Source of the DNA: Bradyrhizobium sp. CCGUVB1N3
Lineage (GTDB): Bacteria; Pseudomonadota; Alphaproteobacteria; Rhizobiales; Xanthobacteraceae
Direction of reading: 5' to 3'
Length of the DNA: 64,000 nucleotides
Assembly: GCF_024199925.1 (NCBI RefSeq)
Contig: NZ_JANADR010000001.1
Coordinates: forward strand, 5,645,501-5,709,500
The notes below the pieces were generated by a model. That model searched no databases, had not been told where the DNA came from, and saw only the letters and a list, made by a program, of their open reading frames with translations. Each line of letters starts with the position of its first letter. The first letter of the stretch is position 1. A program made the translations under genes and the position numbers. Shown here piece after piece: positions 8,242 to 16,225 of this stretch.

Positions 8242-9802
8242 TCGCGTCGTCGCCGATCCGAACCGCGCCAGCGCCACGATCTGGATCGCCGTCTTCGCGG
8301 CGATGATCGGCGCCTTCATGGCGATCCTGAACATCCAGATCACCAACGCCTCGCTGCTCAATATCGAGGGCGGCATCGGCACCGGCGTCGACAACGGCTC
8401 CTGGATCTCGACGTCCTATCTGATCGGCGAGATCATCGTGATCCCGCTCACCGACTATTTGTCGCGCGTGTTCTCGTTCCGTAACATCATCCTGAGCTTT
8501 GCGACGCTGTTTGCGGCATTCTCCGTCGCATGCGCCTTCACCCACGACCTGCCCTCGATGATCGCGATGCGCGGCTTGCAGGGCTTCTTCGGCGGCGTGC
8601 TGATCCCGATGGCCTTCACGCTCGTCTTCACCAGGCTGCCGAAAGGTCAGCAACCGATTGGGCTTGCGATGTTCTCGCTCGCGGTGACCTTCGCGCCCGC
8701 GATCGGCCCGACCATCGGCGGCTATCTCACCGAGAATTACGGCTGGCAGACCATCTTCTTCGTCAACGTCGTGCCGACCGCGGTCATGGTGACGACGCTG
8801 TTCTTCACGCTGGAGCGCCAGCCGCTTCAGCTAGGCCTGCTGCGCGAAGGCGACTGGTTCGGCATCGCCACCATGGCGGTCGGCCTCGCCTCGCTCCAGG
8901 CCGTGCTCGAGGAAGGCAACAAGGACGACTGGTTCGGCTCGCCCTTCATCGTGCGACTTGCCATTGTCGCGGCCGTCAGCCTCGCACTGTTCATCTACAA
9001 TGAGCTGGTCGTGGAAAAGCCGCTTCTGCGCCTGCGGCTGCTGACGCAATGGAATTTCGGCGTCGGCACGATCGCCTCGGTATTCCTCGGCTTCGCCCTG
9101 TTCGGCTCGGTCTATCTGCTGCCCGCCTATCTCGGCCAGGTGCAGGGCTACAATGCCGAGCAGATCGGCAACGTGCTGGCCTGGACCGGCCTGCCGCAGC
9201 TTCTGCTGATTCCGCTGGTGCCGAAGCTGATGCAGCGCTTCGACGCTCGCTATATCGCGACCGTCGGCCTGCTGCTGTTCGCCACGAGCTCCTTCATGAA
9301 CATCATGATGTCGCTCGATTATGCGGGCGATCAGTTCCTCGCGCCCAACGTCGTGCGGGCTGTCGGCCAGGCGCTGACGCTGGCGCCGCTCTCCGCGCTC
9401 AGCCTCGGCAGCGTCGCGCCGCAAGACGCGGCCGCCGCCTCCGGCATCTCCAACATGATGCGCAACCTCGGCGGCGCGATCGGCACCGCGGTGCTCGCGA
9501 CCATCGTCACCAAGCGCGAGCAGTTCCACTCCAACGTCATCGGGCAGTCGGTCACACTCGGTCGCGAAGAGGTCCGCGGACGCATCGCGCAGCTCACGAA
9601 CTATTTCACCGCACATGGCGTGCCGGACCCGAACGCCGCACACGAGCAGGCCATCATCGCGCTCGGCAAGCTGGTGAAACGCCAGGCGCTGGTGATGGGC
9701 TTTTCCGACACATTCGCCGTGATCGGCGTGGTGCTGGTGGTGGCCGCGATCGCCGTGCTGCTGACGCGACAGGTCAAGGCAGCGGGCGGGCCGGCGCATT
9801 AG
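8183..9802 (+). CDS. EmrB/QacA-type MFS drug transporter (DHA2 family)
   Basis: This 539-residue inner-membrane proton antiporter has about 14 membrane helices. The first helix IWIAVFAAMIGAFMAILNIQ, motif SYLIGEIIVIPLTDYLSRVF and motif C-like SLAVTFAPAIGPTIGGYL are typical of DHA2. The start ATG at 8183 has GGAGGG upstream and lies inside the 3' end of the adaptor gene. It pairs with the HlyD protein as the pump of a tripartite exporter; no outer-membrane factor is encoded nearby. The C-terminal periplasmic loop (VIGQSVTLGREEVRGRIAQL) is usual for EmrB-like pumps. The drug range is unknown. Confidence 0.93.
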   Translation: MSNSLTIPAPARSIPAATPDRVVADPNRASATIWIAVFAAMIGAFMAILNIQITNASLLNIEGGIGTGVDNGSWISTSYLIGEIIVIPLTDYLSRVFSFRNIILSFATLFAAFSVACAFTHDLPSMIAMRGLQGFFGGVLIPMAFTLVFTRLPKGQQPIGLAMFSLAVTFAPAIGPTIGGYLTENYGWQTIFFVNVVPTAVMVTTLFFTLERQPLQLGLLREGDWFGIATMAVGLASLQAVLEEGNKDDWFGSPFIVRLAIVAAVSLALFIYNELVVEKPLLRLRLLTQWNFGVGTIASVFLGFALFGSVYLLPAYLGQVQGYNAEQIGNVLAWTGLPQLLLIPLVPKLMQRFDARYIATVGLLLFATSSFMNIMMSLDYAGDQFLAPNVVRAVGQALTLAPLSALSLGSVAPQDAAAASGISNMMRNLGGAIGTAVLATIVTKREQFHSNVIGQSVTLGREEVRGRIAQLTNYFTAHGVPDPNAAHEQAIIALGKLVKRQALVMGFSDTFAVIGVVLVVAAIAVLLTRQVKAAGGPAH

Positions 9803-9826
9803 GCTTCGACCATCCTGTTTTTTTGA

Positions 9827-9858
9827 GCGGCCGTCACGCTTGACGGCCGCCACTTTTT
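9827..9858 (+). terminator. Rho-independent terminator after the efflux operon
   Basis: GCGGCCGTCA-CGCT-TGACGGCCGC forms a perfect 10-base stem with a 4-base loop, followed by CAC and a run of T. It ends the efflux operon and isolates the AAA+ gene at 9910. A T7 run on the upstream side means it could also work from the other direction. Confidence 0.8.
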
Positions 9859-9909
9859 GTGTTCTTTCTTTGTTCCATTCAAGCATAAGTTGTAACACGA
9901 GTTAATTTC

Positions 9910-11634
9910 ATGATGAGTGATATGCACAGCGAAAGCGGGCCGGCCCAGCTCGTGTTTCATGATGACGAAGATACGCCGGAAGAATTTGTGATCGAGTTGC
10001 TGCGCCGGGTTTTCGGCAAGTCGGAGCGTGAAGCGCTCGCGCTGATGACCCGGATTGAGCAGGAGGAAAAGGCCGGCTGCGGCCCCTACCCGCGCTCCGT
10101 CGCCGATGCACTGCTCAAATCCGCGCTGCAGCACATTCAATTTGCAGGTCACGGCCTGCGGATCACGCTCGAGCCGGTCAAGACGACTTGCGAGCTTTGC
10201 GGCAAGCCCGAGGCGCAGACCGACGTGCGACTCGGGAGCCGTACGATCTGGCTGTGCAACGAATGCATGCGAGCGGCAGGCAACCCCGGCAATGAGCCGG
10301 AAGAAGAGGAGTTCGAATATGCCTGCGAGGTACTGGACCGGCAATTCGCCGGCGTTCCACGCAGCAAGCTCGTGACCACGGTCCGCCAGTTTCCGGGACA
10401 CATGCGCGCAGACATCCAGGCGGCCGTCGATCGGCTGTTCGCCTCCGCGATCCGGCTGTTCGGCATCAACGACGAGCAACGCTACGAGACGCTGTCGATA
10501 GCACGGCTTCTGCGCGACGGTCGCCATGCGCAGGCGATTGCGCCGCTCCAGTATTTCGATCTCGACATTGGCGAGAAGAATCCGGTCAAGTGCCTCGACA
10601 ACGGGCTGTGGCTTTGCACGCAGGGCGATCTCCGCTACGCGGTGCTGCTCTGCGCGCATCGCGAATACAGCCGTGAGAGCGGAATCCGGATCGAAATCGC
10701 CGTGCCCTCGGGTGCCGCGGGCGCGGCCCTCGTCCAGCGATGCTTCGGCGAGCTGGAGCAGGCCGTGCAGGCCGCACGCACCTATCGTGGCAAGATCCTC
10801 TCGCTCGACGCCGACAGCGATTATCGCGGCCGCTCGCGCGGCATCACCGTGCATCGCCTGCCGCCGGTGGCACGCGACGAGGTGATCCTGCCGGAGCAGA
10901 CCTTGCGGCTGCTTGATCGCAACGTCCTGAGATTCGTCGGCACCCGCGATCAATTGCGCCGGCTCGGCCAGTCGACGCGCAAGGGCATTTTGCTGTACGG
11001 CCCCCCCGGCACCGGCAAGACGCACACGATCCGCTATCTCGCGACGCACTTGCCCGGGCATACGACCCTGATCATCACCGCCGAGCAGATGGGCCTTCTC
11101 GGCGCCTATATGAGCCTGGCGCGGCTTCTCCAGCCCTCGATGGTGGTGATCGAGGATGTCGATCTCATCGCCCGCGACCGCGATGAGATGGGACCGTGCG
11201 AGGAATCCCTCCTGAACAAATTGCTCAACGAGATGGACGGGCTGAAGGAGGACGCGGACATCCTGTTCGTCCTGACCACCAACCGGCCGGAGGACCTCGA
11301 AGGTGCGCTCGCCGGCCGGCCCGGCCGCATCGACCAGGCGATCGAAGTGCCTCTCCCCGACGAAATCGGCCGCAGCAAGCTGGTTCGGCTCTACGGCAAG
11401 GGGCTGCCGCTCGATGACGCCATCGTCACCGAGGCGGCGCGGCGCAGCGAGGGCACGAGCTGTGCCTTCATCAAGGAATTGATGCGGCGGCTAGCGCAGG
11501 CGAGTCTCGCGCGCGACGGCGGCAATTCCGTCATCTCCGCCGATATCAATGAGGCGCTCGACGAGATGCTGTTCTCCGGCGGTCGCCTCAATGCGCAGCT
11601 GCTCGGCGGCGCGCAGGCGATGGCGGCGGGATAA
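9910..11634 (+). CDS. ClpS-like domain / ClpX-type zinc finger / AAA+ ATPase fusion
   Basis: This 574-residue protein has a composite architecture. Residues 12-90 match ClpS, the N-degron adaptor of Clp proteases (LVFHDDEDTPEEFVIELL, then KAGCGPYPRSVADA and a closing LRITLEP). Residues 94-119 form a four-Cys zinc site, Cys94-x2-Cys97-x18-Cys116-x2-Cys119, like the ClpX N-terminal zinc domain. A middle region of about 200 residues is unrecognised. Residues 335-560 are a classical AAA module: Walker A GPPGTGKT (364-371), Walker B MVVIED (411-416, the ED form seen in Bcs1-like members), sensor-1 TTNRP, and Arg-finger segment GRPGRID (469-475). No protease site (no HExxH) and no ClpP-docking IGF loop are seen, so it is probably an unfoldase or chaperone, or it needs a separate protease (inference). 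It is monocistronic, after a terminator. Confidence 0.85.
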   Translation: MMSDMHSESGPAQLVFHDDEDTPEEFVIELLRRVFGKSEREALALMTRIEQEEKAGCGPYPRSVADALLKSALQHIQFAGHGLRITLEPVKTTCELCGKPEAQTDVRLGSRTIWLCNECMRAAGNPGNEPEEEEFEYACEVLDRQFAGVPRSKLVTTVRQFPGHMRADIQAAVDRLFASAIRLFGINDEQRYETLSIARLLRDGRHAQAIAPLQYFDLDIGEKNPVKCLDNGLWLCTQGDLRYAVLLCAHREYSRESGIRIEIAVPSGAAGAALVQRCFGELEQAVQAARTYRGKILSLDADSDYRGRSRGITVHRLPPVARDEVILPEQTLRLLDRNVLRFVGTRDQLRRLGQSTRKGILLYGPPGTGKTHTIRYLATHLPGHTTLIITAEQMGLLGAYMSLARLLQPSMVVIEDVDLIARDRDEMGPCEESLLNKLLNEMDGLKEDADILFVLTTNRPEDLEGALAGRPGRIDQAIEVPLPDEIGRSKLVRLYGKGLPLDDAIVTEAARRSEGTSCAFIKELMRRLAQASLARDGGNSVISADINEALDEMLFSGGRLNAQLLGGAQAMAAG

Positions 11635-11651
11635 ATCGCCGCCGCCGGTTG

Positions 11652-11778
11652 GAGCATGATCCGGAAAAGTGTGAAGCGGTTTTCCCTCGCGACAAACGCG
11701 GAACGCGTTTGCGCGGAGATCATGCTCAAACAATAACCTAAAGCGCGATGACGATTCATCCCAATCTCATCGCGCTTT
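11652..11778. repeat. Family F double-palindrome intergenic repeat
   Basis: Two inverted repeats stand side by side. GAGCATGATC (11652-11661) pairs with GATCATGCTC (11718-11727), and AAAGCGCGATGA (11740-11751) pairs with TCATCGCGCTTT (11767-11778). It fills the gap between the convergent AAA+ and tannase genes and may serve as a transcription end. It is the only copy in this window. Confidence 0.75.
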
Positions 11779-11799
11779 GGCGTCGTCGACACGCCGCGG

Positions 11800-13464
11800 T
11801 TACGGCGCGCAGAAGAAGCTCGCAGCCTCCGTCGCCGGGCCGCCACTGTAATGCGGCCAGGCCGGCCAGCGGCACAGCGGCAGCGCGCGGACGACCGCGA
11901 AGGACGGCGCCTCGACCTTCTGCTCGATGACCTCGAGATCGCCGGGCGCCTTGTCCTTCTCGACCCAGTCGACCAGCACGCTCAGCATATCGACATTGGC
12001 CGGCGCGCCGGAGCCGAGATGGTCGACGCCGGGCGCCGTGTAGAGCCTTGCGAACAGATCCGTCGTCGCCGAGCCCATCAAGCGCTCGACGTTCTCGAAA
12101 TAGCGGATGCCGGCATAGGGGCTCTGCGCATAGTCGGCCATATGCTCGAGCATGATCAGGCGGCCGCCATGCGCGCGGAAACGGCTGAGATCGGGGTTGG
12201 TCGAGTCCATCAGTTGGGAGATTTCGAGCAGCCGCGCCTTGTGGTCCTCGGGCTTGTAGGTGGTGACGTCGAGCTCCGGAATGCGAGCGAAGACATATTG
12301 AATGGTGCCCGCGCCGTAGACCCAGGCGAAGCCGTTGTTCGGCGCCGGCGGCTGCGCGGGCGCCGCGGTGCCGAGCCACCAGGCCGTCCATCCGCCGGTC
12401 GGGCCGACGGATGGCGTATCCTCGCCCGACACGCCCCAGCCCGGATAGTCATCGAGGCCGTTGGCGAGCGGGAACGGGAATTTGTAAGCGCCGTGCAGCG
12501 TGTCGATCGCCTTGATCTGCGCGTCGGTGAGGCATTGATCGCCACTCTGTCCGCTCGCGCAGCGCAGCGCCTGCGGCTTGAAGGTCGCTTTGCAGCCGAC
12601 GGGATTCTCCACCAACGCATCGGCTAGGCCGTCGGCCTTGTCGCAGGCGGCGCGCACGGCGTCAGCCACGAGCTTCACCTGGGCCGGACGGATCCAGCCG
12701 TCGCCCATGGTCGCCAGGCCCGACCGGGTGCCGGCATGCTGCAGGCCGACCCAGTTGATGACCGGCACGCGCGAGAAAATGCCATCGAAATCCTCGGGGT
12801 AACGCTGCGCCATGGTCAGACCTTCGCGACCGCCCTCGGACGAGCCCATGAAGTACATCTTCTCAGGTCTTTTGCCGTAGGCGCGCTCGATCAGGGTGAC
12901 GGCGGCGTCGCGCACCTTCTTGTAGGCGCGGTGCGCAAAGTTCTCGAACGCCTCGTCGTTGAGCGCGAAGGCCTGCGGCGGCTCGCCCGGCTTGGTCTCA
13001 TGACCGGAATCGGTGCCATAGGTGACGAAGCCGCGCGCAAGCGGCGACGGCTTGTCGAAGGGATAGGCCGGCGGCAACCCGAGCCCGGTGATCAGAACGC
13101 CATTGAATCCGTCGCCGCCATATTGCAGCGAGCGCCCGTTCCATTCGACCGGCAGGTTGATCTGGAACCTGATCGGCGGCGCTTTCGGGTCCGCAGGCTC
13201 GATGTGACCGAGCACCTTGCAGAAAGCAGGACTGGCCGGGGTGACGCGTGCCGACGGCATCGGTCCGCGTTCGGCGACGGTGAGCGGCGACGGCGCCTGG
13301 AGCGTCGCGGAGTCGATCTTGACCGCACCGACGCCCGAGGCAAGGCCCTTGCAGACGGTGTCGGCATCCTCGGCCAACGTCAGCGCGGATGCGCCGTCGA
13401 CATGAGTCAACGCCACCAGCAGGCTCGCGAAACACACGGTTGCGCTGATCTGAGAACGCGTCAT
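11800..13464 (-). CDS. Tannase/feruloyl esterase family secreted hydrolase
   Basis: This 554-residue exported serine esterase would cleave galloyl, feruloyl or similar aromatic esters. A signal peptide with an Ala-rich exit (HVDGASA) follows MTRSQIS. The nucleophile elbow is GSSEGG, with Ser209 counted from this start. The late Asp sits in DSTNPDLSRFRAHGGRLI-MLEHMADYAQSP, and the His is in APGVDHLGSG. Several Cys pairs are consistent with the family's disulfides. I chose ATG 13464, which has GGGTGGAAA upstream; a start 15 codons earlier would bury the signal peptide. It faces the AAA+ gene convergently. It would feed aromatic acids to peripheral catabolism; the substrate is inferred from family only. 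Confidence 0.9.
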   Translation of the reverse strand: MTRSQISATVCFASLLVALTHVDGASALTLAEDADTVCKGLASGVGAVKIDSATLQAPSPLTVAERGPMPSARVTPASPAFCKVLGHIEPADPKAPPIRFQINLPVEWNGRSLQYGGDGFNGVLITGLGLPPAYPFDKPSPLARGFVTYGTDSGHETKPGEPPQAFALNDEAFENFAHRAYKKVRDAAVTLIERAYGKRPEKMYFMGSSEGGREGLTMAQRYPEDFDGIFSRVPVINWVGLQHAGTRSGLATMGDGWIRPAQVKLVADAVRAACDKADGLADALVENPVGCKATFKPQALRCASGQSGDQCLTDAQIKAIDTLHGAYKFPFPLANGLDDYPGWGVSGEDTPSVGPTGGWTAWWLGTAAPAQPPAPNNGFAWVYGAGTIQYVFARIPELDVTTYKPEDHKARLLEISQLMDSTNPDLSRFRAHGGRLIMLEHMADYAQSPYAGIRYFENVERLMGSATTDLFARLYTAPGVDHLGSGAPANVDMLSVLVDWVEKDKAPGDLEVIEQKVEAPSFAVVRALPLCRWPAWPHYSGGPATEAASFFCAP

Positions 13465-13560
13465 CGTTTCCACCCGGATTTTCTTGTTATCAACGGCAAG
13501 CGGGCGCATTCAACGCAGCGTGCGGCCGTCCGTCAATCACAGGCGCGGGATTGCGCGTCG

Positions 13561-15012
13561 TCAGAACGATCCCACGACGCTGCCCAGCGCGATGACGATG
13601 ACCAGCGCCAGCAGGGACGAGACGATGCCGACCATCACGATATCCCGGTAGCTGTCGCGGTGGGTCAGTCCGCAGATCGCGAGCAGGCTGACCACCGCGC
13701 CGTTGTGCGGCAGGATGTCCAGCGTACCCGAACCGATCACCGCCACGCGGTGCATCAGCGCGAGGTCAACGCCGGTCTGCGCGGCGATCTCCACATAGGT
13801 CTGGCCGAGCGCATCGAGCGCGATCGTGAGGCCGCCGGATGCCGAACCGGTCAGCGCGGCCAAAATGTTGGTCGCAACCGCAAGCGACACCAAAGGTCCC
13901 CCCTCGATTGCGAGCACCCAGTCGCGCACCGTCTCGAAAGCCGGCAGTGCGGCGATGACGGCCCCGAATCCAACCAGGCTCGCGACACTGAGCGCCGGGA
14001 GCACGGAGGCATTGGCGCCGGCATCCATGGTCTGCCGGAGCGAGGCCAGCCTCGCCCAGTTCATGGCAATGGCCACGACGATCGCGGTGGCGAGCGCAAC
14101 CGAGACCGACCATACGCCGGCGACGGCGGACAAGGACGTGCCGCCCCAGCGTTGCTCGGCAAGGTACGAGAAGTCCATCCGCGGCAACACCAGGAGCGAC
14201 ATCACGAGATTGACGGCCACCACCACTATGAGCGGCACGACCGCGCTCAAGACCGGCGACGGCGCTTCGCTGCGACGGCCGCGGCGGATCTCGGCGGGAT
14301 CGAATTCGCGCGCGGTGGTCGCACGCTCGCGCAACATTTCATTGTCAACGACATGCTCGGCCGTGCCTTGCGCGTCGCCAAAACCCTCACCTGCGCGACG
14401 GGCTTGCGCCTCCGCCCGCTGCAGCCACCACAATCCGACGCCGAGCATGACGAGTGCGGCGATGATGCCGAGCCCGGGTGCGGCGAACGGCGTCGTACCG
14501 AAAAACGGCATCGGAATCGCGTTCTGGATCGACGGCGTGCCCGGCAGCGCCGACATCGTGAAGGTCGACGTGCCCAGCACGATCGCCGCCGGGATCAGCC
14601 GGCGTGGAATGGAGGCTGCGCGGAACAGCGACTGTGCCATCGGCGCGATGACGAAGAACGCGACGAACAGGCTGACGCCGCCATAGGTGACCAGCGCACC
14701 GGCCAGCACGACTGCGAGGATCACGCGCTGCTCGCCGAGCCGCTGTGCCATGAAGGTGGCGACCGCCGTCACCGCGCCGCTGTCATCCATCAGCTTGCCG
14801 AAGACGGCACCGAGCAGGAAGATCGGAAAGAACTGCGCCAAAAAGCCCGCGGCGCTCGCCATGAAGACCTGCGTCAGATTGGCGAGCAGCGGCTGGCCGC
14901 CGAATGCCGCGGCAACGAGCGCCGCGAATGGGGCGAGCAGCAGGACGCTCCAGCTGCGGAAGGCCAGCACCACGAGCAGGCCGAGCCCGACGAGAATGCC
15001 GAGAAGCCCCAC
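13561..15012 (-). CDS. GntP-family permease
   Basis: This 483-residue inner-membrane carrier has about 12 hydrophobic helices and GntP-like motifs: GAVFGKLMDDSGA near residue 70, ALPGTPSIQNAIP near 165, GSASGGLTIAL near 400 and GSGTLDILPHNGAV near 440. GntP carriers import gluconate, other hydroxy acids or 3-hydroxybutyrate. The start is GTG 15012, only 3 bases after the patatin stop, so the two are one operon with probable translational coupling. Pairing with a patatin hydrolase favours hydroxybutyrate-type or released organic-acid transport over gluconate (inference); no kinase or dehydrogenase gene is adjacent to decide. Confidence 0.88.
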   Translation of the reverse strand: MGLLGILVGLGLLVVLAFRSWSVLLLAPFAALVAAAFGGQPLLANLTQVFMASAAGFLAQFFPIFLLGAVFGKLMDDSGAVTAVATFMAQRLGEQRVILAVVLAGALVTYGGVSLFVAFFVIAPMAQSLFRAASIPRRLIPAAIVLGTSTFTMSALPGTPSIQNAIPMPFFGTTPFAAPGLGIIAALVMLGVGLWWLQRAEAQARRAGEGFGDAQGTAEHVVDNEMLRERATTAREFDPAEIRRGRRSEAPSPVLSAVVPLIVVVAVNLVMSLLVLPRMDFSYLAEQRWGGTSLSAVAGVWSVSVALATAIVVAIAMNWARLASLRQTMDAGANASVLPALSVASLVGFGAVIAALPAFETVRDWVLAIEGGPLVSLAVATNILAALTGSASGGLTIALDALGQTYVEIAAQTGVDLALMHRVAVIGSGTLDILPHNGAVVSLLAICGLTHRDSYRDIVMVGIVSSLLALVIVIALGSVVGSF

Positions 15013-15015
15013 GTC

Positions 15016-16032
15016 TCAGCACTCCGCCAGAAGGACATCGAGATCGGCCGTCGAGCGCTGGCCGATGTCCTCGCCGTGACGTTCGAGGAATTCGCTCGCG
15101 GCCCGCCGGCCCTCGGCGCGGAGCATCGAGACGAACTCCCATTCCGCGTTCAGCTTGGAGGAGGCGCCGAACCTCGTCAGAATATCGCTCTTGACCCGGT
15201 GCGTCCTCATCCGCGCCCAGCGCGCGCCCTCGCCGCTTCCTGGATCGGCCGCCTGACGGAGCAGCGCGATCATGCGCAGCTCCTTCATCAGCGGCGAGTT
15301 GAACGAAATCTCGTTGAGCCGGTTGAGGATCTCCGCCGCGGTGCGCGGGTCTTCCGGCCGCTCCGTCGGATTGATCTGCACCAGGATGGTATCGTAGGCG
15401 TCGCTTTCGCGGACCAGCGGCGTGATCGTCGGGTTGCCGGCGAAGCCGCCGTCCCAATAGGGCTCGCCGTCGATCTCGATGGCGCGGAACATGGTCGGCA
15501 AGCAGGCCGAGGCCAGGAGAACGTCGGCCGTGATCTCGGCGTTGCGAAAGATCCGGCCACGGCCGGTGCGCACCCGCGTCGCCGTGATGAACAGCTTGAC
15601 CTCGGAACGCGCGAGGCGTTCGAAATCGATGCTCTCGGCGAGCACCTTGCGCAGCGGATTGTAATCGACCGGGAGATCGTAGGGCGAGAACAGCCGCGAC
15701 ATCAGGTCGGTGAAGACGTAGGCCGGCGAGGTGTCGAGCGTCCAGCGCCCCATCAGGCGATCGAGCGGCGAGCGCTGCAACGGACTGAACGCGGCGGCGC
15801 GCGAAACGCGGCGCCAGTATTGGTCCAGCGCCTCGCGCGCACCTTTGGCGCCGCCCGCCGTCCATCCGTCGGCCAGCACCGCGGCGTTCATCGCTCCGGC
15901 GGAGGTCCCGGAGATCGCGACGACATCAAGCCAAGTCTCTTCGAGAAGGCGGTCGAGCACGCCCCAGGTGAACGCTCCGTGCGAGCCTCCGCCTTGAAGT
16001 GCAAGGTCGATCGGTATGCGATCTCGGGTCAT
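15016..16032 (-). CDS. Patatin-like phospholipase family protein
   Basis: This 338-residue cytosolic patatin has a Ser-Asp catalytic dyad. The oxyanion loop GGGSHG is at 14-19, the nucleophile elbow GTSAG at 42-46 (Ser44), and the catalytic Asp is in DGG at 194-196. I used ATG 16032 because GAGGGCGG lies upstream and the patatin fold begins almost at once (IPIDLALQGGG); a start 10 codons earlier is possible. No signal peptide is present. It is first in an operon with the GntP permease. In related bacteria patatins include phospholipases and intracellular polyhydroxybutyrate depolymerases, so it may release the hydroxy acid the permease handles (inference). Confidence 0.9.
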   Translation of the reverse strand: MTRDRIPIDLALQGGGSHGAFTWGVLDRLLEETWLDVVAISGTSAGAMNAAVLADGWTAGGAKGAREALDQYWRRVSRAAAFSPLQRSPLDRLMGRWTLDTSPAYVFTDLMSRLFSPYDLPVDYNPLRKVLAESIDFERLARSEVKLFITATRVRTGRGRIFRNAEITADVLLASACLPTMFRAIEIDGEPYWDGGFAGNPTITPLVRESDAYDTILVQINPTERPEDPRTAAEILNRLNEISFNSPLMKELRMIALLRQAADPGSGEGARWARMRTHRVKSDILTRFGASSKLNAEWEFVSMLRAEGRRAASEFLERHGEDIGQRSTADLDVLLAEC

Positions 16033-16069
16033 CGTGTCCGCCCTCACGCAACTTAAGCTCAACTTCGAT

Positions 16070-16107
16070 GAGACTTGTACGACGAGACTTGTACGACGAG
16101 ACTTGAC
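16070..16107. repeat. 14-base tandem repeat upstream of patatin gene
   Basis: The unit GAGACTTGTACGAC is present twice exactly (16070-16083, 16084-16097), followed by a partial third copy GAGACTTGAC. It lies in the leader of the patatin-GntP operon, about 40 bases ahead of the start, where copy-number change could alter expression. Confidence 0.75.
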
Positions 16108-16225
16108 CTTCAGCGCCCCGGCTAACCACAGGTAGTGTAGAAAGCGGAAGGTGGGCCGCGCAACGGCGAAGCCCGCCCCGATGCGTCACAGCGTCGTGAT
16201 ACGAAACGCCGTCAACCCGTTCGCG

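Noticed and set aside
12736..16056. 1106-codon open frame on the plus strand
   Set aside because: It is antisense to the tannase, GntP and patatin genes, which have clear motifs. Its composition (Arg, His, Gln, Asp rich) is what the opposite strand of GC-rich genes gives.
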